Shown here: piece after piece, positions 1-7,484 of the stretch
Layout: each line of letters starts with the position of its first letter
Position numbering within the stretch: position 1 is the first letter of the stretch
Origin: Planctomycetota bacterium
GTDB lineage: Bacteria; Planctomycetota; Phycisphaerae; WQYP01; JAJZKY01
DNA length: 10,999 nucleotides
Assembly (NCBI GenBank): GCA_021803885.1
Contig: JAJZKY010000091.1
Location: 1-10,999 of the forward strand
Reading direction: 5' to 3'
Notes under the pieces: generated by a model
Databases searched by the model: none
What the model saw: only the letters and a program-made list of their open reading frames with translations
What the model was told of the DNA's origin: nothing
Program-made: the position numbers and the translations under genes

Positions 1-987
1 TGCAGATGTATTTCTGCAACCAACATCCGGCGAAGACGCATCAAAAAAATATCTGTCGCCTGATTCATAGCTGAAAGCGCGCGGCGGCGGGACGCATTTC
101 TCCATCGCGCATCCATACTGCAAGTTGTCCCTGCCTCGGGTCTTCTCTCCGCGGAGGACAGCTATGATTCTTCCCGAGATGAGAGACGTAGTCGGGATTC
201 GGCAACTGACGGGATGGAACGAAATTGGTTCCTCGATCACCGTCCAGGGCGAAGTCAAATATGCGGGGACCTACGGCATCGACGAGGGCGAACTGCTGAG
301 CTCGGTGTTGGAGCGCGCCGGAGGCTTCCGCACAGATGCCTACCCACAGGGGGCGGTGCTCGAACGCGTGGAAGTACGGCAACTCGAAGAAGCCACCCGC
401 CAGCAATTGATCCGCCAGATCGAAACCAGCGTCCCAACCGTGGCGGCCGGGGTTTCGACGGCGGCGCAAGATCAACAGACGCAATTCGCGGCGATGCAGC
501 AGCAGCGGCAGGAGGTTTTGGCAGCCCTGCGCACCCAACCAGTCCCCGGCCGGGTGCTGATCAAGATCTCCGCCGACATCGGCCAATGGCAGAATACGCC
601 CGCCGATATAGTCCTGCGCGCTCGGGACAGGCTCGTGATACCCAAGCGCCCCGATTTCGTTCTTGTCAGCGGTCAGGTCTACAACCCCATGGGCATCACG
701 TATCGGCCCCGCAAAGATGCCGGCTGGTATCTCGCCCAAGTCCGCGGAGCGATGCGCTATGGTGATAAAGGCAAATCTTCATCGTTCGCGCCGACGGCTC
801 CGTGGTGGGCAACGAGAGAAGCACCCTCTTCAGCGCCGGCATCTTAAGCACCCGCATGCATCCCGGCCACTCCATCGTCGTTCCCGAAAAGGTGATCGGC
901 GGCTCGATGCTCTGGCGCAACCTGATCGGAACCGCACAGATTGCGTCGGCGTTTGTTCTTCCCCTTGGTTTTGCTGGCGTCTTATGA
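1..987 (+). pseudogene. Wza/SLBB-type polysaccharide export protein, 3' part, frameshifted (copy 1)
   Basis: Outer-membrane polysaccharide export protein of the Wza/SLBB type, lacking its N-terminus because the gene starts before the window. The best-preserved stretch is in frame at about 164-772. It contains an SLBB unit (ITVQGEVKYAGTYGI, then LSSVLERAGGF), an alanine/glutamine-rich spacer, and a second unit beginning FVLVSGQVYNP. After the GDKG codons the homologous tail (IFIVRADGSVVG, then SIVVPEKVIGGS and a hydrophobic end) continues one frame over, from 775 to TGA 985-987. A single missing A near 773-775 (GGCAAATC instead of GGCAAAATC) would explain this. Upstream, the frame has TAG at 68-70. 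The segment LLSAEDSY, about 136-159, lies in another frame, suggesting a further indel near 160-172. What is known: this family forms the outer-membrane channel for exported polysaccharide. What is inferred: this copy is non-functional unless the indels are sequencing errors. Confidence 0.8.
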
Positions 988-1376
988 TTCGGCGAGCTGG
1001 AACATTGAATACACAGGGAGCGAAGTCTTGCGGTCCGAAACTTAGTGCGCAAGTTGACCATCCATCATTGGACATGGCTTTGTAGATCAATTGAACAGAA
1101 TCGGATCTGGTTCGGAGCACGACTCGCTGGGTGCGCATGAGGCACGCGGGGTTGCATACGGGTCCATGGATAAGGTTGTGCTGGCTGATTCCAGTGAAAG
1201 GAAGGCGGCTCGGTAGCGTGGCAGAACATCATAGGCGTAGCACAAATCATGTCGGCAACTGCGCTTTTGCACGCTATTGCAGGAGTGTACTGATCTCTTG
1301 CCAGGATGAGTAGGAAAGTCAGTTTGCGACCAGGAACCAGAAAGAACCACGTTTGCCCTGCGCCGGAGATCGAACC
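988..1376 (+). other. Gene-free interval between export gene remnant and Wzz-like gene
   Basis: This stretch of about 390 nt has no convincing intact gene on either strand. Its middle holds the copy-2 export remnant, listed separately. The final part (1294-1376) leads to the Wzz-like gene and carries a GGAGA ribosome-binding match at 1365-1369. I see no clear sigma-70 promoter or terminator here, although the start of a four-gene overlapping run would be a natural place for a promoter. Confidence 0.5.
1100..1293 (+). pseudogene. Second decayed copy of the SLBB export protein C-terminus (copy 2)
   Basis: Reading 1204-1293 in frame gives GGS..W.N.IG.AQI.SA....AGV followed by TGA. It aligns without gaps to the last 90 nt of copy 1 (898-987): both run 29 residues from GGS to the stop, and 16 of 29 residues match. 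Weaker matches precede it: a GS.GSEHDS stretch at about 1103-1126 and a DKVV stretch at about 1168-1179. They sit in other frames, and the final frame has TGA at 1195-1197. The spacing from the GS stretch to GGS is about 100 nt, as in copy 1. This appears to be the eroded end of a paralogous or duplicated export gene. No intact ORF survives here. How far the remnant reaches towards 988 cannot be told by eye. Confidence 0.6.
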
Positions 1377-2660
1377 TTGAACACGACAGAAGAACAACGA
1401 CAAAACGCGAGCCGGCAAGACGTGATCGAAAACGCATCGTATCCGATACACATCCCGATCACTGAATATGTGACTGCCATTTGGGAGCGCCGCCGCTGGC
1501 TGGCCATCGTAGTTGGCGTAGGCACGCTAGTTGTAGCTGGTTTCTCATTCTTGATCCCAAATAAATACACCTCCACAGCGCAATTGATGCCGCCTGACTG
1601 GCGGCCGCCTTCGGGTGAACTCATACTCAGCGCATTAGCGGGAGGAGGCGGCTCTATGGGGAGGAGCCTGTCGGGAGTCTTGTCGGGCGGCGCGACGCCG
1701 AGCGCAACCTATATAGGTATACTGGAGAGCCGAACCGTCCAGGACAGTATCGTTAACCGCCTTGACCTGCGACGCGTATATCATTGCAAGTTCGATGTTG
1801 ACGCCCGCAAGGCTCTGGCAAAGGAAACCGACATTGTAGCCGACAGGAAGAGCGGAATCATCAGCATCGCGGTGACAGACAAAGATCGCTATCTTGCCCG
1901 CAACATTGCAGAAGCATACGTTCAGGAGCTGGATAAGCTCGTCGACAACCTTAGCACATCCTCGGCACGGCGCGAGCGGATTTTTCTCGAAAGCAGGCTG
2001 AAGTCGATCAAGGCCAACCTCGATACGAGCTCTCGCGCGTTGAGCGAATTCTCAAGCCGCAACGCCACCCTGGATATCGAGAGGCAGGGCGAGGCAACCG
2101 TCGATGCGGCGGGCAGGCTTCAGGCCGAATTGATCGCTGCTCAGAGCGAGTTGTCCGGACTAGAAGCTGCGTATACAGGCGAAAATGTGCGGGTACGCGA
2201 GGCTCAGGGACGCGTCAATGAACTGCAGGAACAACTAAGGAAGATGACCGGGGCAGGAACGAGTGCTAACGCTGCCAACCACCATCCTGACCAGACCCTC
2301 CCCTCCGTCCGCGAGTTGCCCCTTTTAGGGTTGACCTACTTTGACCTCTCTCGGCAAGTAACTATGGAGGAAACGTTATATGAGACTTTAACTAAACAAT
2401 ACGAGCTCGCCAGGGTTCGGGAAGCCGAGCAAATCCTACCCATCGAAGTGCTCGACGCGCCTAGCTTGCCGGAGAAGAAGTCAGGCCCGCACCGTAGCTA
2501 TATTGTCATCTTTGGCCTCTTTTTCTTTTTGTTTGCTGGCATCGCATGGATAGTCGTGTCTAAATTATGGGAATTGAGTGACGATTCGCACCCCGCGAAG
2601 GCGCTTGCCATTCTAATTCTGCAATCGGTTCGACGCCGCAAAACAAAGGGTTCCAATTGA
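1377..2660 (+). CDS. Wzz/GumC-family polysaccharide chain-length determinant protein (no kinase domain)
   Basis: Inner-membrane polysaccharide co-polymerase that would set chain length and link synthesis to the export channel. From TTG 1377 it is 427 aa. I prefer this start to TTG 1353 because GGAGA lies at 1365-1369, a normal distance upstream. A short cytoplasmic N-terminus carries IPITEYVTAIWERRRW. Membrane segment 1 is about residues 41-60, followed by the typical IPNKYTSTAQL. The large periplasmic part is rich in charged heptads (about 190-300, coiled coil). The end has the proline-rich stretch before the second membrane segment (APSLPEKKSGPHRSY, then about 373-393), diagnostic of the family. 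The tail is short and basic, with no Walker A/B motifs, so it is not a fused BY-kinase. The stop overlaps the next gene's start by 4 nt (TTGA), implying translational coupling with the flippase. Confidence 0.88.
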   Translation: MNTTEEQRQNASRQDVIENASYPIHIPITEYVTAIWERRRWLAIVVGVGTLVVAGFSFLIPNKYTSTAQLMPPDWRPPSGELILSALAGGGGSMGRSLSGVLSGGATPSATYIGILESRTVQDSIVNRLDLRRVYHCKFDVDARKALAKETDIVADRKSGIISIAVTDKDRYLARNIAEAYVQELDKLVDNLSTSSARRERIFLESRLKSIKANLDTSSRALSEFSSRNATLDIERQGEATVDAAGRLQAELIAAQSELSGLEAAYTGENVRVREAQGRVNELQEQLRKMTGAGTSANAANHHPDQTLPSVRELPLLGLTYFDLSRQVTMEETLYETLTKQYELARVREAEQILPIEVLDAPSLPEKKSGPHRSYIVIFGLFFFLFAGIAWIVVSKLWELSDDSHPAKALAILILQSVRRRKTKGSN

Positions 2661-3943
2661 GCATCCTGCCCGCAGCAATGCGCGGAGAGCGTCGTCTTGC
2701 TGGAAATATTTTCTCCTTATATATCCTGCAGGGCCTAAACTACATCGTTCCCATGGCGGTACTGCCTTATTTGGTCCGCGTCTTGGGGATGAATATGTAC
2801 GGCCTGTATGCCTTTGCACAATCGTTCGCGCTGTACTTTACCTTGTTCACCGATTACGGGTTCAATTTTTCGGCGACTCGCTCCGTTGCGATGAAGAATG
2901 ATGATCGCGAGGCAGTATCGCGCGTCTTCTCCTCCGTGCTGGTGATCAAGCTGACTTTCATGCTTGTCGGCGCACTAGTCCTTGTTACAGTTGTGGACCT
3001 TGTGCCGCGCTTTCATCAAAACAGCGCGTTCTTCTTCGTCGCTTATGCCGCAGTAATTGGAAATGTTCTATTTCCTCTCTGGTACTTTCAGGGGATAGAG
3101 CAGATGGGATATATCTCAGGCATTGTCGGCATATCTCGACTGCTCGGGGCGGCGGCACTATTCGGGTTTGTGCATCATCCCACAGATGCTCTTCTCGCTC
3201 TTGCAATTCAGTCTGCGGTGCCCGTGGTCGGCGGAGTTGCGGGCTTGTGGGTCGCATTCCATAAGTTAAAGGTACGTCCATCTCGGCCCAGTGCGGCTGA
3301 CGTCAAGGCCACGTTGGTAGATGGATGGCACTTATTCATCTCAACGGCGGCCATTAGTCTCTACACCAACACGAATGTCTTCCTCGTCGGCCTGCTTGCG
3401 GGAAATGTTCAAGCGGGCTATTTCAGCGTCGCCGAAAAAATGGTTCGCGCTCTTCAGGGACTGTTTGGGCCGGTCACCCAGGCCGTTTTTCCTCACATAG
3501 CCAATTTGGCTGCGAAATCAAGAGATGCAGCTGTCCGTTTTGCAGTGCAGATGCTCCTATGGATGGGGGCAGCCAGCCTAGCAGTATCCATCGGCGTCCT
3601 ATTGCTGGCCCGCCCCGCGGTGCTTCTTCTCTTCGGACATTCCGCGGCAGGGAGCCTCCCCGTAGTCCGCTGGATCGCCTTTCTTCCGTTTGTCGTGACT
3701 ATCAGCAATGTGCTGGGAATTCAGGTCATGGTGCCATTCGGCCTCGACCGGCAGTTCAGCCGAATCTTGTTCTTCGCGGGGCTATTAAACCTCGCGCTTG
3801 CTATCCCTCTCATTCGTCTTTATACGGCACCTGGCGCTGGAGCCTCGGTGCTCGTCACAGAGTTTATAGTTGCCGCCCTCATGTTCCTTATTCTACGCCG
3901 CCATAATGTTCATCTTTTCCATTCCATGAGAGTGTCTGCGTGA
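2657..3943 (+). CDS. Wzx-like oligosaccharide flippase (MOP superfamily)
   Basis: Multi-pass inner-membrane protein of 428 aa, very hydrophobic, with roughly a dozen membrane segments. It begins with the usual family opening (LAGNIFSLYILQGLNYIVPM, followed by LPYLVRVLG). Other family-like pieces are GLYAFAQSFALYFTLFTDYG, FNFSATRSVA and, mid-protein, AGYFSVAEKMVRALQGLFGP followed by TQAVFP. These match RfbX/Wzx polysaccharide transporters, which flip undecaprenyl-linked repeat units across the inner membrane. Length is normal for the family. It starts at TTG 2657, which overlaps the stop of the Wzz-like gene, with AAAGGG just upstream (2645-2650). It ends in a GTGA overlap with glf. The fold also occurs in other MOP exporters, but the context favours a repeat-unit flippase. 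Confidence 0.92.
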   Translation: MSILPAAMRGERRLAGNIFSLYILQGLNYIVPMAVLPYLVRVLGMNMYGLYAFAQSFALYFTLFTDYGFNFSATRSVAMKNDDREAVSRVFSSVLVIKLTFMLVGALVLVTVVDLVPRFHQNSAFFFVAYAAVIGNVLFPLWYFQGIEQMGYISGIVGISRLLGAAALFGFVHHPTDALLALAIQSAVPVVGGVAGLWVAFHKLKVRPSRPSAADVKATLVDGWHLFISTAAISLYTNTNVFLVGLLAGNVQAGYFSVAEKMVRALQGLFGPVTQAVFPHIANLAAKSRDAAVRFAVQMLLWMGAASLAVSIGVLLLARPAVLLLFGHSAAGSLPVVRWIAFLPFVVTISNVLGIQVMVPFGLDRQFSRILFFAGLLNLALAIPLIRLYTAPGAGASVLVTEFIVAALMFLILRRHNVHLFHSMRVSA

Positions 3944-5076
3944 GGGTCGACGTTCTAATTGTAGGGGCCGGATTCGCGGGTAGCGTTATTGCGGAGCGTT
4001 GCGCCGCGGCCGGAAGATCCGCTCTCGTCATCGAGAAACGCGAACATATCGGGGGAAATGCCTACGACGAGCGGGATGCCGCAGGCGTTCTAGTTCATCG
4101 ATACGGTCCTCACATCTTTCACACGAATGCAACTCAAGTTGTCGGGTATCTTTCGCGTTTTACTGATTGGCGTCCTTACGAGCATCGGGTTCTATCGTTC
4201 GTCGAGGGCAAACTGTATCCGATGCCCATCAATCGCACAACGATTAATGCTCTCTACGGACTCTCCCTGGACGAACCGGGCGTGGCGGCGTATCTTGAAA
4301 GCGTTCGAGAGCGGAGAGAACACATTCGGAACAGCGAGGATCTGGTGCTCAGCAGTGTTGGGCGCGAACTCTGCGACCGTTTCTTTCGGAACTACACGCG
4401 AAAGCAATGGGGACTTGATCTCTCGCAGCTCAGCTCGGCTGTAGCGGGACGCATCCCGGTTCGTACCAACGACGATGACAGGTACTTCACAGACAGCTTC
4501 CAGAAAATGCCGGCGGAAGGCTATACAAACATGTTCCGGAACATGCTTGACCACCCTAACATCACGCTCGAACTGGGCACAAGCTACCAACAGATCAGTC
4601 ATCGAATTGAGGCCTCTGAAATTTACTACAGTGGGCCGATTGACGAGTTTTACGACTTCCGCTTTGGGCGGCTGCCATATCGATCGCTTCGCTTCGAGCA
4701 TGAGCACCTACCACTCGTGGAGCAATTCCAGCGAGTCGGCACGGTCAACTATCCTAACGATTACGATTTCACAAGGATCACTGAGTTCAAGCATCTAACA
4801 GGTCAAAAACACCTGGGCACGTCGATCGTTCGTGAGTACCCGCAGCGCGACGGCGACCCATATTATCCGATCCCGACGCCCGAAAACCAAGAGCGCTATG
4901 CGCTGTACAAACAACTAGCCGCCGCCGACAAACACGTGCACTTCTGTGGCCGGCTCGCTGAATACCGCTATTACAATATGGACCAGGTGGTCGCGGCGGC
5001 ATTGAGTCTAACGAAACATCACCTGGAATCCAAGAGCGATCTTAGTAAGACAAAAGCAAAAGCGGAGTTTGTATGA
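3940..5076 (+). CDS. glf: UDP-galactopyranose mutase
   Basis: Cytoplasmic FAD enzyme (378 aa, normal length) converting UDP-galactopyranose to UDP-galactofuranose, the donor for Galf residues in cell-surface glycans. Visible features: a Rossmann FAD motif GAGFAG (residues 9-14), the IEKREHIGGNAYD segment (31-43), RYGPHIFHT (54-62), the YPMPINR substrate-side segment (93-99), FFRNYTRKQWG (148-158) with the conserved Tyr and Trp, and IPVRTNDDDRYF with R175 at the place of the substrate-binding arginine of characterised bacterial mutases. The C-terminal FCGRLAEYRYYNMD is also diagnostic. The start is GTG 3940, overlapping the flippase stop by 4 nt. The stop overlaps the next start as ATGA. It indicates that the polymer made here contains galactofuranose. 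Confidence 0.97.
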   Translation: MRVDVLIVGAGFAGSVIAERCAAAGRSALVIEKREHIGGNAYDERDAAGVLVHRYGPHIFHTNATQVVGYLSRFTDWRPYEHRVLSFVEGKLYPMPINRTTINALYGLSLDEPGVAAYLESVRERREHIRNSEDLVLSSVGRELCDRFFRNYTRKQWGLDLSQLSSAVAGRIPVRTNDDDRYFTDSFQKMPAEGYTNMFRNMLDHPNITLELGTSYQQISHRIEASEIYYSGPIDEFYDFRFGRLPYRSLRFEHEHLPLVEQFQRVGTVNYPNDYDFTRITEFKHLTGQKHLGTSIVREYPQRDGDPYYPIPTPENQERYALYKQLAAADKHVHFCGRLAEYRYYNMDQVVAAALSLTKHHLESKSDLSKTKAKAEFV

Positions 5077-5813
5077 ATGGAAAGAGTGTAAAAACAGCAC
5101 TAGTACAACTATCACGCATTTACGGGTTCTTTGCTGCGTTGCCATTTATTCTGCGCGCGAATCGCGTTCTCCCTCCTAAAAATGTTTCACATGCGCACTG
5201 GATTGACTTCCTATCGAGTAGCTTCAATAAGAAGGGCCTTCGAGTTCTTGAACTTGGCTCAAGAAATGTCACTGGCACAAATCTCCGATCTAAATTTACT
5301 AATGCAAATTATTCTGGATTCGACTTTTACCCCGGCGAGAATGTCGATGTGGTGGGAGATGCGCACAAATTATCTAGCTATTTCCACGAAGAAGAGAAAT
5401 TTGATCTAATCTTTTCGTCTGCAGTTTTCGAGCATCTGTACATGCCCTGGATCGTTGCAATCGAGATTCAGAAGCTGTTGAAGGTTGGGGGATACGTGTT
5501 TATTGAAACACATTTCTCATATGGATCACATGAACGCCCTTGGCATTTCTTTCAGTTTTCAAATATGGGATTGCGAGCACTGTTTAATGAGTCACTCGGG
5601 TTTGATCTGGTTGATAGCGGGATGTGCAATCCTATGGCGGCCTATTTTGCGCACAACGCGGATTGCGATCTGAAATATGCGCCCGCTATTGACTTATATT
5701 GCCATAGCGAGATCCTCTGTAGGAAGCGATGCGAAATCGATGACTTTGCATGGGACAAGGTCTCCATCGATGAAATTGTCAATGGGACTCGCTATCCTCC
5801 GCCAAAGAACTAG
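5073..5813 (+). CDS. Class I SAM-dependent methyltransferase
   Basis: Predicted cytoplasmic methyltransferase of 246 aa. The SAM-binding motif I is VLELGSRN (residues 58-65). An acidic residue follows the next strand (GFDFYPGENVDVVGD, 82-96). The post-motif FDLIFSSAVFEHL (110-122) is followed by IQKLLKVGGYVFIETHFSYG, as in the Methyltransf_11 type. The substrate is not evident. In a polysaccharide locus it may methylate a sugar of the repeat unit or cap the chain, which is inference. It overlaps glf by ATGA (ATG 5073, TGA 5074-5076), so it is the last gene of the four-gene coupled run. By eye it is more AT-rich than its neighbours, including many AAA, TTT and ATT codons, as often seen for horizontally acquired genes inside polysaccharide loci. 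Confidence 0.85.
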   Translation: MNGKSVKTALVQLSRIYGFFAALPFILRANRVLPPKNVSHAHWIDFLSSSFNKKGLRVLELGSRNVTGTNLRSKFTNANYSGFDFYPGENVDVVGDAHKLSSYFHEEEKFDLIFSSAVFEHLYMPWIVAIEIQKLLKVGGYVFIETHFSYGSHERPWHFFQFSNMGLRALFNESLGFDLVDSGMCNPMAAYFAHNADCDLKYAPAIDLYCHSEILCRKRCEIDDFAWDKVSIDEIVNGTRYPPPKN

Positions 5814-5858
5814 CTTATTTCAGAACCCAAGCCTTAATTCATCTTCTTTGAGCTGCAA

Positions 5859-7214
5859 ATGACGGGAAGCCGAAAGCACGCCGACATTAACTCCGACGGG
5901 AAATTCAGATCTCTCGAATGGACACTCTCCCCCTACGGTGCAGCCGCCTTTTCTTCTGTCGTCTTTCTGATTGCATGGCTATTGCCGCCCTCAATCTATT
6001 CCGCTGGCCTGGACGAACCTGATTTCCTCTGGCTCGATCCCCGTAGCTTCTTGCTTTTTGCTTCTTGCGCCGGGGCCTTTATGCTGGGTGTCAGCCTGTG
6101 CGATAGAAGGACCAACTTCCAATCTCGTACCCCTGTGCTGGCACACGTTCATCCCATACCATACATTATTCCCCCTCTAATCATCGCGATTGCGTTCGAG
6201 CTGATTGCCATCTTTATTGTGATTCAACAAGAGCCAGGAATTGTTTCCGCGGTGCTCTCCGGCGCCGGCGGGGAGGTTAAGGGTGAGTTAGTTGATGTGG
6301 CGCTTCCTGCAGGCATTTCGGCGGCCGGAGCGGCAACGCTCGCTGTAATGTATTGGGCTTATCATGCGTATCAGTCGTTGATTGATGGTCGTGGGAAAAA
6401 GATGGTTGGCCGAATACTGGCCGTCTACGTGGGGCTCTCTTTTGCCATTTCCCTCATGACACTTGGCCGCGATCAGCTGATGATGATAGTCGTGGGACTT
6501 GCAGTCATAAGAACCGCCTGTCGGATCCGAACGCGTCGAGTTAGTGCACCCGGCGGAAAGTTTATTCTCAAGGTTATTTTGGGATTGATTGCACTCTTCT
6601 TGGTTACCGCTCTTATGCGTCAGACCCCCCTTGACGAGATGCTCGGAGCATTTTATGGGTACACGATATCTGGCTATAATAGAATGGCTGCGATCGTGCA
6701 CAACCAGATACCGTATCTCGACGCCGGAAACGGAGACCATCTGTTCAATGGCATTCTCCAGAATCGCACGGTTAACAGCTTGATCCCGTTTCAGCGAATG
6801 TATAACCTTCCGGATCAACTGGAGGTATGGTTCGGCGATTTTACCGCGATTGGCCAGGCAGGACTTACGCCGTCGTATACTTTTGCGAGCTGTTTTGGCT
6901 TTATCTTCATTGATGCCGGGTGGTGGACGCCAGTGGTGGTGTTCCTGTGCGGGATGTTTAGCGGCTTCATTTGGCGGCAGTTCAAGCAAGGCAAGACTAT
7001 CGGCGTTGTCGTGTATCCAATGGTGCTGTTCGCAGCCCTGATGTGGTTTGGGAAAAATATGTTAATTAGTATGAATACTGTCATGTTTGTGTTGAGCTCG
7101 GCGGCACTGGCGTTGTACGAGCTTCCATTCAGATATTTGACGGCTGCCGCTTCCCACATAATGGTGATACACCCGGTGGGAATCCTTGCTCAGCCCGATC
7201 CGCCGGAGAGTTAA
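5859..7214 (+). CDS. Wzy-like oligosaccharide repeat-unit polymerase (multi-pass membrane protein)
   Basis: A 451-aa protein with about ten or more hydrophobic segments (for example around AAAFSSVVFLIAWLL, IPPLIIAIAFELIAIFIVI, FILKVILGLIALFLVTALM and VVFLCGMFSGF). It has a longer hydrophilic stretch between the late segments (about residues 265-335, FYGYTISGYNRMAAIV through PFQRMYNLPDQLEVWFG). This layout and the SGYNRMA plus late-loop arrangement resemble O-antigen/oligosaccharide repeat-unit polymerases, whose sequences are poorly conserved. The role, joining lipid-linked repeats at the periplasmic face, rests on topology and on the Wzx, Wzz and glf neighbours. The start is ATG 5859, 45 nt after the methyltransferase, with only a weak GAG upstream. 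The TAA (7212-7214) shares its last A with an ATG (7214) that appears to begin a now-broken glycosyltransferase. Confidence 0.78.
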   Translation: MTGSRKHADINSDGKFRSLEWTLSPYGAAAFSSVVFLIAWLLPPSIYSAGLDEPDFLWLDPRSFLLFASCAGAFMLGVSLCDRRTNFQSRTPVLAHVHPIPYIIPPLIIAIAFELIAIFIVIQQEPGIVSAVLSGAGGEVKGELVDVALPAGISAAGAATLAVMYWAYHAYQSLIDGRGKKMVGRILAVYVGLSFAISLMTLGRDQLMMIVVGLAVIRTACRIRTRRVSAPGGKFILKVILGLIALFLVTALMRQTPLDEMLGAFYGYTISGYNRMAAIVHNQIPYLDAGNGDHLFNGILQNRTVNSLIPFQRMYNLPDQLEVWFGDFTAIGQAGLTPSYTFASCFGFIFIDAGWWTPVVVFLCGMFSGFIWRQFKQGKTIGVVVYPMVLFAALMWFGKNMLISMNTVMFVLSSAALALYELPFRYLTAAASHIMVIHPVGILAQPDPPES

Positions 7215-7484
7215 TGAGGGAAAAGAGCACAAAATCCTAGCGTTTGCATCGATGTCCACCAACGCGTTGAGAAACAAAAAATACGGTACGGCCGGAGTTC
7301 ATGCCGCATTCTTGTAGCCAACCCAGACCCACGTACTCCTTGCGAGATGGGAAGCGAAATTGGAATCGTTCCGGGCGAAAATGCGCACTATCTCTCGATA
7401 GATCAATGCATTACGTCAACTCTTGGGGACTTTCTCCGGACAGGTGTGCCAGCACTTATGCGATTTCGTGAGAGACATGAATAA
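7214..7484 (+). pseudogene. Remnant of an internally deleted GT4-like glycosyltransferase
   Basis: No intact ORF is present, but two coding-like ends are visible. ATG 7214 overlaps the polymerase stop (TAATG). It reads about six codons and then, one missing A in the run at 7231-7234, continues as KILAFASMSTNALRNKKYG in the next frame, like a GT-B/GT4 N-terminus, to TAG 7315-7317. In the third frame, from about 7308, ILVANPDPRTPCEMGSEIG, VPGENAHYLSID and RFRERHE resemble a GT4 C-terminal donor-binding region, ending at TAA 7482-7484. That stop overlaps the start of the next gene (ATG 7477), as expected for an operon. A full GT4 has about 350-400 residues, so the middle would be deleted. Based on motif resemblance and junction geometry only; it could instead be non-coding spacer. 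Confidence 0.42.

Noticed and set aside
65..739. Minus-strand open frame of 224 codons at the window start
   Set aside because: It is the shadow of the SLBB export gene, whose domains are recognisable on the plus strand.
1065..1451. Minus-strand open frames between the export remnant and the Wzz-like gene
   Set aside because: Translations look like composition noise, and they overlap the start of the Wzz-like gene and the copy-2 remnant.
6288..6989. Minus-strand open frame of 233 codons within the polymerase gene
   Set aside because: It is antisense to a well-formed multi-pass membrane protein and rich in scattered polar residues without any motif.
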